A program made the translations under genes and the position numbers. The notes beneath the pieces are model-generated. The model searched no databases, was not told the DNA's origin, and worked only from the letters and a program-made list of their open reading frames with translations. Positions 45,957 through 57,615 of a DNA stretch of 64,000 nt are shown here, one piece after another. Numbering within the stretch: position 1 is the stretch's first letter; each line of letters starts with the position of its first letter. Source of the DNA: Brachycybe producta (Eukaryota; Arthropoda; Diplopoda; Playtdesmida; Andrognathidae); contig JAUPFP010000006.1 in the NCBI GenBank assembly GCA_036925085.1, positions 5,471,984 through 5,535,983 of the forward strand, in the 5' to 3' direction.

Positions 45957-46245
45957 GGAATTTATGTTTTTGGAATATGTTTTTAGAATATGTTTTTGGA
46001 ATATGTTTTTGGAATATGTTTTTGGAATATGTTTTTGGAATATGTTTTTGGAATATGTTTTTGGAATATGTTTTTGGAATATGTTTTTGGAATATGTTTT
46101 TGGAATATGTTTTTCGAATATGTTTTTCGAATATGTTTTTGAAATATGTTTTTGGAATAGTTTTTGGAATATGTTTTTGGAATAGTTTTTGGAATATGTT
46201 TTTGGAATATGTTTTTGGAATAGTTTTTGGAATGTTTTTGGAATC
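45957..46245. repeat. 13-bp minisatellite, unit GGAATATGTTTTT
   Basis: About 22 consecutive units, with single-base variants (AGAATATG, CGAATATG, GAAATATG). Some units lack ATG in the second half (GGAATAGTTTTT). Because 13 is not a multiple of three, all frames stay open and produce spurious repetitive ORFs on both strands. Confidence 0.95.
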
Positions 46246-46698
46246 TTTTCATTGAACTCGAGCAAGGCCTTTAAAATACCTACATTAAAATCTGAAACTG
46301 TAAAAAACATTGACAAAGAAAAAAACCACAAAAAAGCATTTTAAAAACGTTTTAATGAGAAATACCTTCTGTGCATTTATTCACTTTTTTCTTCTTCTTT
46401 TTAAACAATCTTATTGAATGTAGCCAATTACTTAGCTATTTATGGTGTGTTTTGCCACTCATGCAAACATTTTATTAAATGCTAAATTTGAACTATGTAA
46501 TAAAAAATCAACGTATTTTTTATTACATAAACATTGTAAATTTCTCAAGCTGCATTTAAAATAGGGGTAAGTGAACCATTGTTTGATATTTTTTGTGTGA
46601 CCTGTAAAGAGAGAAAAAAAATACGTATGTTTAGATGAAGTTGTTCACCCATCATAAGCTGTACGCCAGCAATGAAGACTTGTTGTTCGTACAAGTCT

Positions 46699-46769
46699 GC
46701 GACGGTGGTATAATGGTGAGCATAGCTGCCTTCCAAGCAGTTGATCCGGGTTCGATTCCCGGCCGTCGC
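46699..46769 (+). tRNA. tRNA-Gly(TCC)
   Basis: 71 bases identical in layout to the gene at 44875-44945: acceptor GCGACGG/CCGTCGC, anticodon UCC. A TTTT run lies five bases downstream (ATCCTTTTG). It is on the sense strand of the host intron and is 1.75 kb from the palindromic pair. Confidence 0.94.
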
Positions 46770-47955
46770 ATCCTTTTGTATTTGTTTATATACTTTATTA
46801 TTTCTTATTTAGAACCCATGATAAATTTATGAAGTTAAAATAACTTCTTGTTAGAAAAAAAAAACCGTCAAAAGTGGTTAAGGGAGTGCTTTTTGAAGCT
46901 AGAAAGGAACGCTTTAAGTTATGTCCAATGGATTGGATTGTAGCTGAAGCGATTAAGTCATGTTTGCGCCATTTATTGGCCACACTCAGCTATGGCACGA
47001 TTTGCTTCATAGGAAGAGCCTCTAGTTGATTTACCTCTACATTTATCTTGCTTTTGACCTAGTGTGTACATCTTAGATCTACAAGTTAAATAATCCAGTT
47101 AAATATCCATTCTAACTTACATAATGATACATTTATCAGGTATTTATATCTGTAACCTCTATGAGGCTGTTCGAAAGAGTACCAGTACTGTATTTAAAAA
47201 AAATTGAAGCCCAGCAAACAAAACTTTACAATGAGCCCATCTCACAAACCCATTTTGGGCCACAACGCCCAAAGCATTTAAATATTTCTAGACTTTTGGC
47301 CGTTTTTTTGAAAAAAAAGCGCAGTCTATAGCAAGTCTATGGACTTTGCTTTTTCGAATTTTAAACATTCTTGAATCCTTGTGCTTTTCCAAGCTTTTTA
47401 GGACTTTTTCAATTCAATTCAATTTAATCAAGTACACCTGCAATCAGCTCGAGAGCCATGTGGCAGGGGGGGGGGGACCAATTCCCAATCACAAGTGGTT
47501 GTCATTGTGTCATATGTACAGTATATCCAGGCTGCACTAACAGATTGAGCTGCATTATACTACAATTTGTTCAGTAATGTGACCCCGTTTTAACATTGAA
47601 CATAGAATTTTGTTGGTTTATTCCTTTGTACACTTGCCATCTTTTGCATTTAATATGGTGTGTGTGTTCTTACACTTATGGACACATTCTTTTTATGTTA
47701 TTTACAGTGACAATGTTTTATGAAAACAATTCATCACTAATAACTAAACACCCCTCCTCCCTATCCTCCTATCTCCAAACACAAACATAATGTATACACC
47801 AATAGAACACACGACACATTTGCAGTTTTTTTCTCTCGCTATATATAATATATTGCTTGTTTATGTGGCTCGTTCTAAGTCTATTTTCATGGCATTATTT
47901 ATTTTTTATGAGGACTATGGCTACAGTGTACATTCATGTAATGTGGTTGTGTGTG

Positions 47956-48374
47956 TAGGTCTATATGTGGTAGAAATCTGAGCAGCCCAGGGTTATCTGC
48001 AGCCGCGGCAGTATCCTCTAGAGCATGCTGCTACTGCAATCTCCTCCGAGTATCCTGCAGCAAATTTCACTCCTATTTTAACAAGGAAGTGTTAGAAAGA
48101 AACGAAAGAAAGATGGGCGGGGGAGGGAAAACACTTTTTTTTTCGTTTTTAAAGTAAATTCGTTTCTCTCTCCCCTCTCAAACTTTCTTTGTTTCTTTCT
48201 AACGCTTCCTGCATGCATCACTGATTAAAGGCGTTTCCCGCCATTGTTTAAAATAGGGGAGAGACTGACAGCAGGATACTTGGAGGAGATTGCTGTCGCA
48301 GTATGCTCTAGCGGATGCTGCTGCGGCTGCAGCTTACTCTGGGCTGCTCAGATTTCTACTACACATATATAGGC
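47956..48374. mobile_element. Foldback MITE with AGAAATCTGAGCAGCCCAG ends
   Basis: The left end TAGAAATCTGAGCAGCCCAG is mirrored by CTGGGCTGCTCAGATTTCTA on the right. Further inward, GCAATCTCCTCCGAGTATCCTGC pairs with GCAGGATACTTGGAGGAGATTGC, and AACAAGGAAGTGTTAGAAAG pairs with CTTTCTAACGCTTCCT. A related single end is at 53800-53860. Confidence 0.8.
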
Positions 48375-48944
48375 CTCTATATCTTAAATAAGCAATCTTT
48401 TGTTAATACGCTTAACATGCTTGTGGGTGGTCATTTCTACGAGAGTATATTGTACAATAAGCTCTCCTGCAATGTGTGGTTGGTTGCCAATTTTGGTTAT
48501 TATGTGCACAGGTCACGCTCTATATTAGATACACTTCTTTCTACATTTGATCTGGTTTATATGCTTCTTTTTCTTCGTTTTTCGCTTTCAATGCTCTTCT
48601 TATGACCTGGCCACGTAGGCTCTTTTTTTCTTCTTTTCAGCATAACAGTTTTCTTGGAAAATCTTTAAGAAAGAAGTAAACTTAAAAAAAATCCCAATTC
48701 TCACTTTTCGGTTCGGCCCCAAATACGTGATTAGAAAACTTTAACTTTTAAAGCAATTTGTGGTGTGGTTTTTTTTTTCTTTTTCTTTTCTTTTTGCAAA
48801 AGTGTTAATCAGAATGGCTTAATGTGTTAGTATGGCTCTCTGCGGTTGATTTTAAGCCCTTATAGTGTGTGAGTCAAAGCTGGGGTCACATTACTGAACA
48901 AATTGTTGTACAACACTGTGCAACATGAAAATGTACATCATCAT

Positions 48945-49140
48945 TATTTTCTGCTCCTTTTCCCGCAGTATGCAGGGTCGGCCTTACGGGTTCTATCTCT
49001 CCACTCCTTTCGATTTTGTGTCAGACTCCCAGAGACCCCCACATGCCCCCATATCCCGTTTTACCACCACATTCAAAGCTTGTTTGGACCTTCCTCTACT
49101 CTTTTTAACCCCCCAGGTCCAACGCCGTCACCTGTTTAAG
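48945..49140. repeat. Interspersed-repeat-like GC-richer segment
   Basis: The segment has two overlapping plus-strand frames without a domain match (GRPYGFYLSTPFDF, PETPTCPHIPFYHH). Its CT-rich composition differs from the flanks. It is probably a retroelement remnant and not a gene. Confidence 0.35.
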
Positions 49141-49195
49141 TAGCTCATACTCCTCGCTCCTAGTTACGTTTTAATTCAAATGTGTTAATAAGAAG

Positions 49196-49376
49196 TGACC
49201 CTAAAAAGCACTGGTTTTTTACAAATGAAAAACAGTGTCCAACTTAAAGTAAAACAATTTTTTTTCTCAATTTTGACATTTAAGGAAAAAAAATTGAAAT
49301 TCTAAACCAAAGGATCGCCAAAAATGCTGCATAGGGCGCAAGGGGGCCATTTCGCCCCTCCCCCCACTAAATCCGC
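49196..49376 (-). repeat. Partial CAGTGGCGGAT-type hAT MITE (reverse)
   Basis: On the minus strand it begins CAATGGCGGATTTAGTGGGG and continues through GGTTTAGAATTTCAATTTTTTT and GTAAAACC, matching the complete element at 58396-58644. The distal end is missing. Confidence 0.65.
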
Positions 49377-50222
49377 CATTGAAAAGCCCGTTTGTTTTAA
49401 TATGGTACCAGTATATAAAAAGTTGACATTGTATAACCAGTATTTTTAGTTTTTGAGGGACACATTTGTTTCTTACCCAATTCTGTACAAAATAATTCGT
49501 AAATGATGGAAATAGCATTATTATTCATGATGGCAAGAAAATGCTAGTCATTTTTCACTTTTGTAACTCAACAAAATTTAGCTGTTGCTGTTGGGGGGTG
49601 AAAAAAAATCGATTTTTGTTTTGTCGAAACAAAATATGGATGCATGGAATTGGCCATGCATAAACATACACACACAAAAAAAAGGAAAGTGGTTGGTTCC
49701 TTTGCACTCACGAAAAAAAATTTGTTTTTCATTTTGAAAGACAATTTTGTCTTTCATTTAAAAGAAGAAGAAAAAAATTTAAAAAAGAAAATGTGTTCCA
49801 AATTCCTTATGGACTAAAACAAAGAAATGAACCACAAAGGAAAATAAATGGAGACTTATATTACAATATAGCACTTTGCATCTTTTGCATTTTTTTCTTT
49901 ATTTGAAGTTCTAATTTAGGCTATAATAAGACAATTGGCATATACTGGGTGACTATAAAGTAATGGTAAGGTTTCAGGCGTTTTGAAACATGAACAAAGA
50001 CTCAAAGAGCTCAGTTTGCTTTTAATTATTAAAGACTAGACTTTAAAAAAAAGATTTGGACCATTGAAAATACTGTTAAACGAATTGAGGACCTTCTGTA
50101 TAAAATTGTGTTTGTGGGAAGTTATGGTCTTCTTACTACAAGGATGAAGAGAAACTGAGTGTAGGTGTGGACACGGAACAATGTTGCGTGTCTGAATCGC
50201 GTCAGTTGCGATTCTGCCCCGT

Positions 50223-50306
50223 AACATTGAATAGGAGCAGCCCCCCAACAATGTATCGGAGCAGCCCCCCAACAATGTATCGGAGCAGCCCCGCAACAAA
50301 GAATCC
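50223..50306. repeat. 24-bp tandem repeat, about three units
   Basis: GGAGCAGCCCCCCAACAATG recurs twice exactly, with a third diverged unit (GGAGCAGCCCCGCAACAAAG). Confidence 0.85.
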
Positions 50307-50555
50307 AGGTGTGTACTAGGGTGTAGGCCTAACATAGAATCATTGCAAAACATACAAAAACGCTTGCAAGTTTTATTAAACTTTGCAACTGTTGATTGAA
50401 TGTACACTGCACAAACTTATGTACCAACCCAATAGAAGGGTAAAGGATGTGGCAAAGGGTTCTTTCATGCTGATATTTTTTTAAATGAACATGTCATAGC
50501 CTTTTTAAAATGACAAATTATTTGTCATTTCTTTAAAGTTCCTTCTGAAAGCCTA

Positions 50556-51340
50556 AAGTGACGATCACACTGGAACTATTTAAAGCAAGATTCACTTCAA
50601 TCTAGATGTCTCTTTGAAATAATTGTAATTGCGAATGTGATAATCAGTGTTCTGGAAAATACAGTGTACATTTAAAAAGTATTTTAAATAAAATACAAAA
50701 CAGTTTCATGAAAATGTATTTAAATTAAAATACAAAATACAAAGTTTTAATTTTATTTAAAATACAAAATACTTTCAAAAAAGCATTTAAAATGCTAAAA
50801 TATTTACTTCATCTTATATGTCTTGAGGAGTAATAACTTTTGGAAGCATTTGTCACTTAATCTATTCCTTCTGGGTATAGACCTATTACTGTCAAAGCTG
50901 TATTTGAGAACAACATTTCTACGGGGAGAATGCGACTTAAGTTGCATTCTACTTCATGAAGGCAGCCTTAATGCTTGGGAACTGGTGCAATACTTGGATG
51001 TCTAACGTTCGTTTTTCGTCAATGTAATGAAGGCATGCCAAGTTAACTTTGTCAAAGTTTTACCATTTGGTAAAAAAATAATCTTTTGAAAGTAACAACC
51101 TTTTAAATAGTATTTTTAGTAATAAAATACTAAAATACTATAAATAAAAAGTAATTTCAAAATACAAATACATAATTTAATGGATGTATTTCAAATATAA
51201 ATACTATTTAATACAAATGTACTAAGTACAAATGTATTTAAAATACTCAGTAACACTGGTGATAATACTTTTGCAAAAGTTAAAGTGGTTTCTCGCACAC
51301 CACATGATCTTTTGAAATCGCAAGATTCACAGCAATATGC
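50556..51340. repeat. GCAAGATTCACTT-type foldback with AT-rich interior
   Basis: The left GATCACACTGG and AAGCAAGATTCACTTC are partly mirrored by AATCGCAAGATTCACAGC and CACCACATGATC at the right. The interior (50650-51260) is made of TTTAAAATACAAAATAC-like repeats. Related to 35796-36010 and 63534-63800. Confidence 0.45.
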
Positions 51341-51416
51341 ACGGGCTCAATAGAAAAACGATGATAGTGCTCTTTGCGGAGATTTTTCGAAGTAATTTTG
51401 TGATGTAGCCTCTTAA
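51341..51416. repeat. Solo right end of hairpin family A (copy 7)
   Basis: GGGCTCAATAGAAAAACGATG through GATTTTTCGAAGTAATTTTG to GATGTAGCCTCTTAA is the terminal 75 bases of family A, without the rest of the element. Confidence 0.85.
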
Positions 51417-52347
51417 GCAAAGTTTCCACTAATACTTAGTGGAAAAATAAAAATATAAATATTTATATGACATAAAAATTTATATGACACAGAGCTTGTG
51501 ACACATTTGCTACAATGCTTATAAATACATTTTTTACATTACAATCTCGAATGTAAAAACTACCAAAATATTTTATGAAACACCCTGTTTATGTTAGAAT
51601 TGTGAATGCAAAAAAGCTCAGAGATTTTTTTTAAAAAAAAGTTTTATATTTTCCTTTCCTTTTTTATGTCTTCTTCTTACAAAATCAAGACAAGTGATGA
51701 TAATACTAATGATGAAATAGAATTGTTATTTCTACATATTGAAAGTGTTTGGATTTATAAATGTATCTTTTGGTTTGCAAAGATTTTGAAAGTTCTCTTT
51801 AAGAATAAGATTATTTTTTTAAAAAAAAAATGATGAAAGGAAAAAGAAAAGAAGTAGTAGGATCAATTTGAGCTGAAATCTGTATCCATACCAACACAAT
51901 TTCTTTTGAGCCTTTTCTTCTGTTTGATGATTGAAATACATTTGATATTCTTGTTATAGTATTTTCTAAGCTCTGATAGTAGTAGAGGATTAACATGATA
52001 AATGTTTATGTTGAAATTTATAACAACCAATATAGGGTTCTGTGTGTATTTGAAACCTAATAGTTACTAAGGAACCTACTTTTTTGTTGTTTTGCAAATG
52101 TCAGCAAATAGGCCTATAGCATATAATTTATGAGAGTGTTTTTAAATGGGGAAAAAAGACAAAAAAGAAACATCAAGACAATATTTTTTTCTCAAATGAT
52201 ATGAGATTATATTAATGTATAGGTTCTATACTTGTATATGAAAATTATTTTCTACTGCTGCATCTTTTTTTCCAGGTTTTTTTCACATTGTTGTGGGCAG
52301 TAATATGTTTTCATATACATAATGAGTTCAGAATGTAGTTATAGTCT

Positions 52348-52970
52348 TTAAGAGGCTACATCATAAAATTACTTCGAAAAATCTCCGCAAAGAGTGCTAG
52401 CATCGTATTACTATTTGAGCCCATAGACCTAATATTAAAGAAAAAATGTTAATTTTTAAATACACACACACAGTGGTGGCAATATGTTTATTTTTCCTAT
52501 TTAAAGTTCAAATTGCAATGTGCACCTTAAATATATGCTGATCGAGTAATAGAATGACAAAAAATTGGTAAATGCGGGTCTCATATTTTTAAAAACTATT
52601 TCAAAATCGCGAATTTCTAAATCTTATGTTAAACTCCATTGAGTACGCGCTCGTAAGCAAAAAAAATCCATCAAAATGTTGGTAAAAATACGTAAAAATA
52701 ATTTTAAAAAACCAGAAAAACTTCAGCACGTGCGCCACTGTGTTGGCTTCACTGTGGTTGAATTGTGGTTTTTTAAAATTATTTTTACGAGCATTTTAAT
52801 GGATGTTTTTTCTTCCTATTTGGGCGTACTCAATGGAGTTTTACATAAGAGTTAGAAATTCGCGATTTTGAAATAATTTTTAAAAATATAACCGCACTTA
52901 CCAATTTTTTGTCATTGTATCACTCGATAAAAACATATTTAAGGTGCCCATTGCACTTTAAAAATTTTAA
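52348..52970. mobile_element. Long hairpin MITE, family A copy 5 (right end truncated)
   Basis: It begins TTAAGAGGCTACATCATAAA. The arms fold about TGTTGGCTTCACTGTGG near 52745. The right arm stops near AAGGTGCCCATTGCACTTT, without reaching the terminal GATGTAGCCTC. Confidence 0.82.
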
Positions 52971-54427
52971 AACTGACCGGTCTACGTTTTCAAACGTCTC
53001 CTAAACAAATCCGTTCAGCATTTTGCATATTTAGAGCGTTCGCAAATGCACCCCTGAAGAGTAAGAACTTATTTGTTGAATAGGTCTTGAGTGCTTGAAT
53101 ATCTCATGTGTCATATTTAAGTCTAAAAAAAGTAATATGCTGCTGCCATTTAGAAAATTGGAGGAGACCTGGAGAGTGTTGTTAGCTTTTAAGAAAATCA
53201 TTACTTTCAGAACATAAAAACGAGTTCATTTTCATCCTATAAAGATTCACTTATGAAGCTATACACTGCCCATAATGCATTTTAAATAATTTTTATACGT
53301 GAAAAGTTCAATAGAATTCTGGATGCTCTGAAACAACGAATGATGAATGTTTGATAATAACTTTAAGAAAAACCTTGAAAACTTTTAGAAACTGGAATGG
53401 TAATTGAATTTTGCCAGAATGTTTTCATGTTGATTTTTTTTGATAATAAATTTTTATGGCAGTTTGAAAATGACCAAATTTAAGGTTTTTTTTACGTAAG
53501 CAGTTCATATTTTTTTGCATTTTAGCCAAACTTAAAGTGAAAATAAAAAGTAGAGAATTGAATATTTAACATCAAAATATTATTATTATTATAAACACCC
53601 ACATCCAGTGGCGCCCGCAGAATAATTTCATATGGGGGGCGATTCTCACTGCTGCAGCATGGGTATAAGGCCCCCTTGTGCAAACTCTCATAAAAGCGCC
53701 CTCGACAAGAAAAAGGGAGACTTCTGGAGCCAGTTGAGCGCTCCTGAGGCATATTTTGAGCTTTTAGAGCATTTAAATATTTTTCGACTATTGGCCGTAA
53801 AAGGATGCTGCCACTGCTGCAGATTACTCTGGACTGCTCTGATTTCTACCTCATATACACTTAAGTGTGTATGTATGTGTACAGCATGTAGTACTTGGTG
53901 TAGGGACCTACACCAAGTTGCAGTGTCCTCCGTCTAGATGCAATTCTGTGGTGTGTGGACAGGTTCAGTTTAGTGTCATAAAGTAATTTCAAATTGCCTG
54001 GAGATTTTTCGCCATTGTTGACACTGAAAATATCCAAGTTCGAGTGTACGAAAGAACAAACTAAACATTTAATATACCTTTTTGGAAGGGATTTCACTGC
54101 TGTGGGATGTGTCGCTTGAATTTTATAGTTAACCTTCAATTCATTAACTATTCACTGCTAGATGGTGGTATACATCTGTTATATAATATCTAAACATTAT
54201 ATTTATTTAAAAGATTAACGTCCTAGAACGGGCAACATCCCCTATTCGTATAGGTTCCCGCTATTCCAAAATCCCCTTCTTATGACGGGGGGAAGGCTTC
54301 TAGTTTAAAGATATTGACATTAAATTACCATTTAAGATATTCGGCGATTACACTTCTATTTTCTAAAACACTTTCAGTTTATTTTTAAACTTGCTTCTCA
54401 TTTAGTTTGCATATTTTGCAACAGTAC

Positions 54428-55035
54428 TTAAAGAGACCATTACCTCCAGAAGTTTTTTTCAAAATATTGTCAAGAATTATTTAACGATTACGAAAACGAT
54501 TTTTAAAATTAAAATTAAGTCATTAAAACCATAAAAAAAATTAAAAACGAAGTGACTTTGGACGCCATTTTAAATTTCCAAAAACGAAGTGACTTTTCCT
54601 GAGTCACCAATGGACGCCATTTTAAATTTCCAAAAACGAAAGCCTCTTTTTAATTTTTGTGGCAAAAGTTATCATGTCACATTTCCAGAATTTTTTTAAT
54701 GAAACAGTATTACCTATTCATATTCAACTCAATACAACCTTCCATGTGGAATAATTCAAATATTAAATCAATAGTACTTTGAAATGAAAGTAATGTGAGA
54801 TGACAACACATCAGAATTTGAGTAGAGGAGTAGACTTTGGGGGGTTTTATTGCCAATGTCTGTTGTTTGGTGGCGCATCTATCTGATAAAGGTCATTTAT
54901 ATGAAGTCAACTGATTTTTAATTTTTTAAATTATATTAATGACTTATTTTAAATTTTAAAAATCGTTTTCGTAATCGTTAAATGATTCTTGACAATATTT
55001 TGACAAGAAATTTTTGGAGGTAATGGTCTCTTTAA
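54428..55035. mobile_element. TTAAAGAGACC-type MITE (family B, copy 4, complete)
   Basis: It begins TTAAAGAGACCATTACCTCC and ends GGAGGTAATGGTCTCTTTAA, exact 20-base terminal inverted repeats, 608 bp. The inverted similarity extends inward through the TTGTCAAGAATTATTTAACG block. It is non-coding. Confidence 0.9.
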
Positions 55036-55747
55036 GAAATATCTTGTAAGACTTAAACGTCTATAAAATGAAATATGTAATTTGATAATGAGTCTTATTT
55101 ATTAGTTGGTGGTTTTTCAAAAATCGCAATTAAAAAAATTGTGATTGTGTGTGTGTTTTAATCATTAGTTGGGTTTAAATTTTAAAATATAAAAAACTTT
55201 TCTAATAAATCTAATCCTTCCAGACTATTGCAGTCAATGGTTGTATTTGAAAAGTCACTATGTGTGTGTGCATATTCTTATGATTATTATAAGCCATTTC
55301 ATTTTTGTATAACAATATGAAGAGAGAGCACATGATTACAATTGCCTTTCTAATGTTTAAAACTTTGGTTAGATTTCTGCTTAACAAAATGTCATAAAAA
55401 GGAAAGCGAAAAAAAAAAATTAATGTTGTATTCGCTTAGATTCCCATTTTAATTTAGCTTTATTAGGACTGGTTGTTTCCATTTCCTCATTATAAAGCAT
55501 ATTCTTAATAATTTTCTTCGTTCTCTTCTTTTTTTGTGCTGCTATAGTAACAACAAAATAATATGTAACCTTTTCAGTAGATTTTTTTTTTCATTTTTTT
55601 TTTCATAAAAAATTAGTCGCAACAGCATAGATTTAAGGAATTTTTATCTTCGTAATTAAAGAAAAATTAAAAAAAGCCAGTGAAGCTTGTGCTAAGATGA
55701 ACATTATGTGACAAGCTTTTCTTTGTTAAAATTGCTTTCTTATTTTT

Positions 55748-55783
<36 letters not shown>
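55748..55783. repeat. (GT)n microsatellite
   Basis: About 18 GT dinucleotides; a short (TATG)n run follows near 55930. Confidence 0.93.
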
Positions 55784-55786
<3 letters not shown>

Positions 55787-56244
55787 GTAAGTATACGTTC
55801 AAAGCTGTTGTTCTATTAATTAGTTGTCGTGTAGGTAATGTTTTCAAATGCAAAGCAGAAAAGTCTTGATTTTCTAGAAAGGTTATTATATTATAAAGAT
55901 GTAATTCTTAGAAAGTTATGTGTACTTGTATGTATGTATGTATGCCTGCATGTATCATGGCCTACTTATAAGGGCAACACTAAATAAAACATATATACTA
56001 TTGCATGTGGTTTGAATTTAAAACAACAAATGTGGCATTTTTATGGTTTCATTCAGATCTTGTCATTATGTGAATTAATTTGTTTATATTAGATCGAGAC
56101 AAGCTATAGTTACGGTTATAAGAAAATTATGCTCATAAATTTGAGAGAAGATATGTAATTTATAACATTTTGATACGTAGAAGTCCTGATAAATGAAGAA
56201 GAGAAAAAATAGCTTATAAACAGGGCTCGAATATTGTGCATTGA

Positions 56245-56719
56245 AAAAAACATCCATTAAAATGCTCGTAAAAATACGTAAAAATTAATTTTAAAAAACC
56301 AGAAAAAAAATCAGCACGTGGTTTAATTGTGTTTTTTTAAAAAAAATATTTTTAGATATTTTACGAGCATTGTAATGGATGTTTTTTTTTTTTGCTTACG
56401 AGCACGTACTCAATGGAGTTTAACATAAGAGTTAGAAGTTCGCGATTTTGAAATAGTTTTTAAAAATAGAACCGCACTTAACAATTTTTTTGTAATTATA
56501 TCACTCGATCAGCATATATTTCAGGTGCACATTGCACTTTGAAAACTTAATATTCGACAATTTTAAATATGAAAAATAAACATATTGCCGCTGCGACTGT
56601 GTATTTTAAAAATTAACATTTTTCTTTAACAATTGGGTCTATGGGCTCAATAGAAAAACGATGTTAGCGTCTCTTTGCGGAGATTTTTCGAAGTAATTTT
56701 GTGATGTGTAGCCTCTTAA
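56245..56719. mobile_element. Long hairpin MITE, family A copy 6 (left arm truncated)
   Basis: It starts inside the left arm at CATCCATTAAAATGCTCG. It then carries the centre (GCACGTGG) and the full right arm, ending TAGCCTCTTAA. It ends 59 bp before the membrane exon. Confidence 0.82.
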
Positions 56720-56778
56720 TACAAAGTAAATTAAAGTTATTTTAATTGAAACATTTATTTATTTTTTTTTACTTTCAG

Positions 56779-56952
56779 ATGAGCTTATACCAAATACAAT
56801 GCAAAACGAGGAAAACAGGGAAGAGAAGGTGTTCTTAATTAATTTATCCTTGCTGGCCTTTGTTGGAGCCGCTGCGGGAATTGGAATTCTTATAACTTTG
56901 TTTGCTTGCTTATGTGCTCGAAGACGTCTTCATCCTGGACGAAAAATTCCCT
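56779..56952 (+). CDS. Dscam: Dscam exon: membrane helix and juxtamembrane segments
   Basis: The acceptor is ACTTTCAG and the donor is GTAAGT; phase 1 to phase 1, 174 bp. It encodes an acidic stem (DELIPNTMQNEENREEK), then a single hydrophobic helix of about 25 residues (LSLLAFVGAAAGIGILITLF, continuing ACLC). Stop-transfer arginines (ARRRLHPGRKIP) follow. The position right after FN6 is the expected place for the Dscam transmembrane exon. In insects this exon comes in two alternatives; only one is visible here. Confidence 0.94.
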
Positions 56953-57332
56953 GTAAGTCTTTTTTTTTTAATCTCTTATTAGATTTATTAAATATATATA
57001 AATTGATTGTAAGCGTGATACAAATAATGCTTGAACATTAATTATTAATAGAGAAAATTAACGAGTGATACCATAAAAAAGAAATTGAAAGCTTTTTTTT
57101 TTCGAACACAGAAAGTGGAATAGGTTTGCAAAACGGAAATGAAATATTTACGGTCGATTGACTTTTAACCAAAATGATATTAGTTGGGTTTCACCAGTAA
57201 TAGCAGCCAGAAAGACAATATGATTCTATGAAAAAATAGAAATTAATTGTAATATTATTAATATGGATTCTTTCTTCATAAATGACAAAAGTCTGATTAA
57301 GGGTTCATTTATACAAGTAGGCCGGCGTAACG

Positions 57333-57525
57333 ACTACGGGACGAGCACGACACAAGCACGAGCCAAAATATTATTGAAGGGTTTTCAATAGAACTGTTTA
57401 TATTATTCTCGTTTGTTATGTAATTCCTACTCGATGTGCACGATTTTAGAATGAAGAAATTGTCAGACATCGTTATATCTAAACCATTATCGGGCTCGTG
57501 TCGTGCTCTTGTCTCGTAGAATTTT
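57333..57525. repeat. Foldback repeat, ACGAGCACGACACAAGCACG arms
   Basis: CTACGGGACGAGCACGACACA on the left is mirrored by GTGTCGTGCTCTTGTCTCGTAG on the right, with about 140 bp between. It is GC-richer than its surroundings. Confidence 0.7.
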
Positions 57526-57615
57526 ATTCACGGGAACCGAACAAAAGTTTTTCTTATGTCTTGAAGAAAATTACCTCTAGATGGTGCCAGCTTCTCTATT
57601 AATACATTTTTCTAT

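Larger units (their letters stand above)
41160..56778 (+). other. 15.6-kb intron between FN6 and the membrane exon
   Basis: The largest intron in the window. It contains a family E MITE, an unclassified 0.55-kb repeat, a 1.5-kb palindrome with two tRNA-Gly genes, a 13-bp minisatellite, a third tRNA-Gly, and several foldback elements. It also holds family A and B MITEs and a (GT)n tract. Stretches 46770-47955, 49377-50222 and 55036-56244 hold no recognised gene beyond short simple repeats. No second membrane exon was seen. Confidence 0.75.

Noticed and set aside
45957-46245. Possible CRISPR-like array
   Set aside because: It is a tandem repeat without spacers in a eukaryotic genome.
45882-46331. 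Long repetitive open frames on both strands (FWNMFLEYVFGIC and KTYSKNIFQKHIP)
   Set aside because: They are produced by the 13-bp minisatellite, whose period is not a multiple of three; no start context or homology supports a gene.
23705-46832. Recurrent open frames with the peptide MVSIAAFQAVDPGSIPG
   Set aside because: They are translations of the tRNA-Gly genes (GGTGAGCATAGCTGCCTTCC...), not a conserved peptide family.
53632-53937. 101-codon frame with several Cys
   Set aside because: It overlaps degenerate repeats (the 16600 type and the foldback end at 53800-53860), with no family resemblance.
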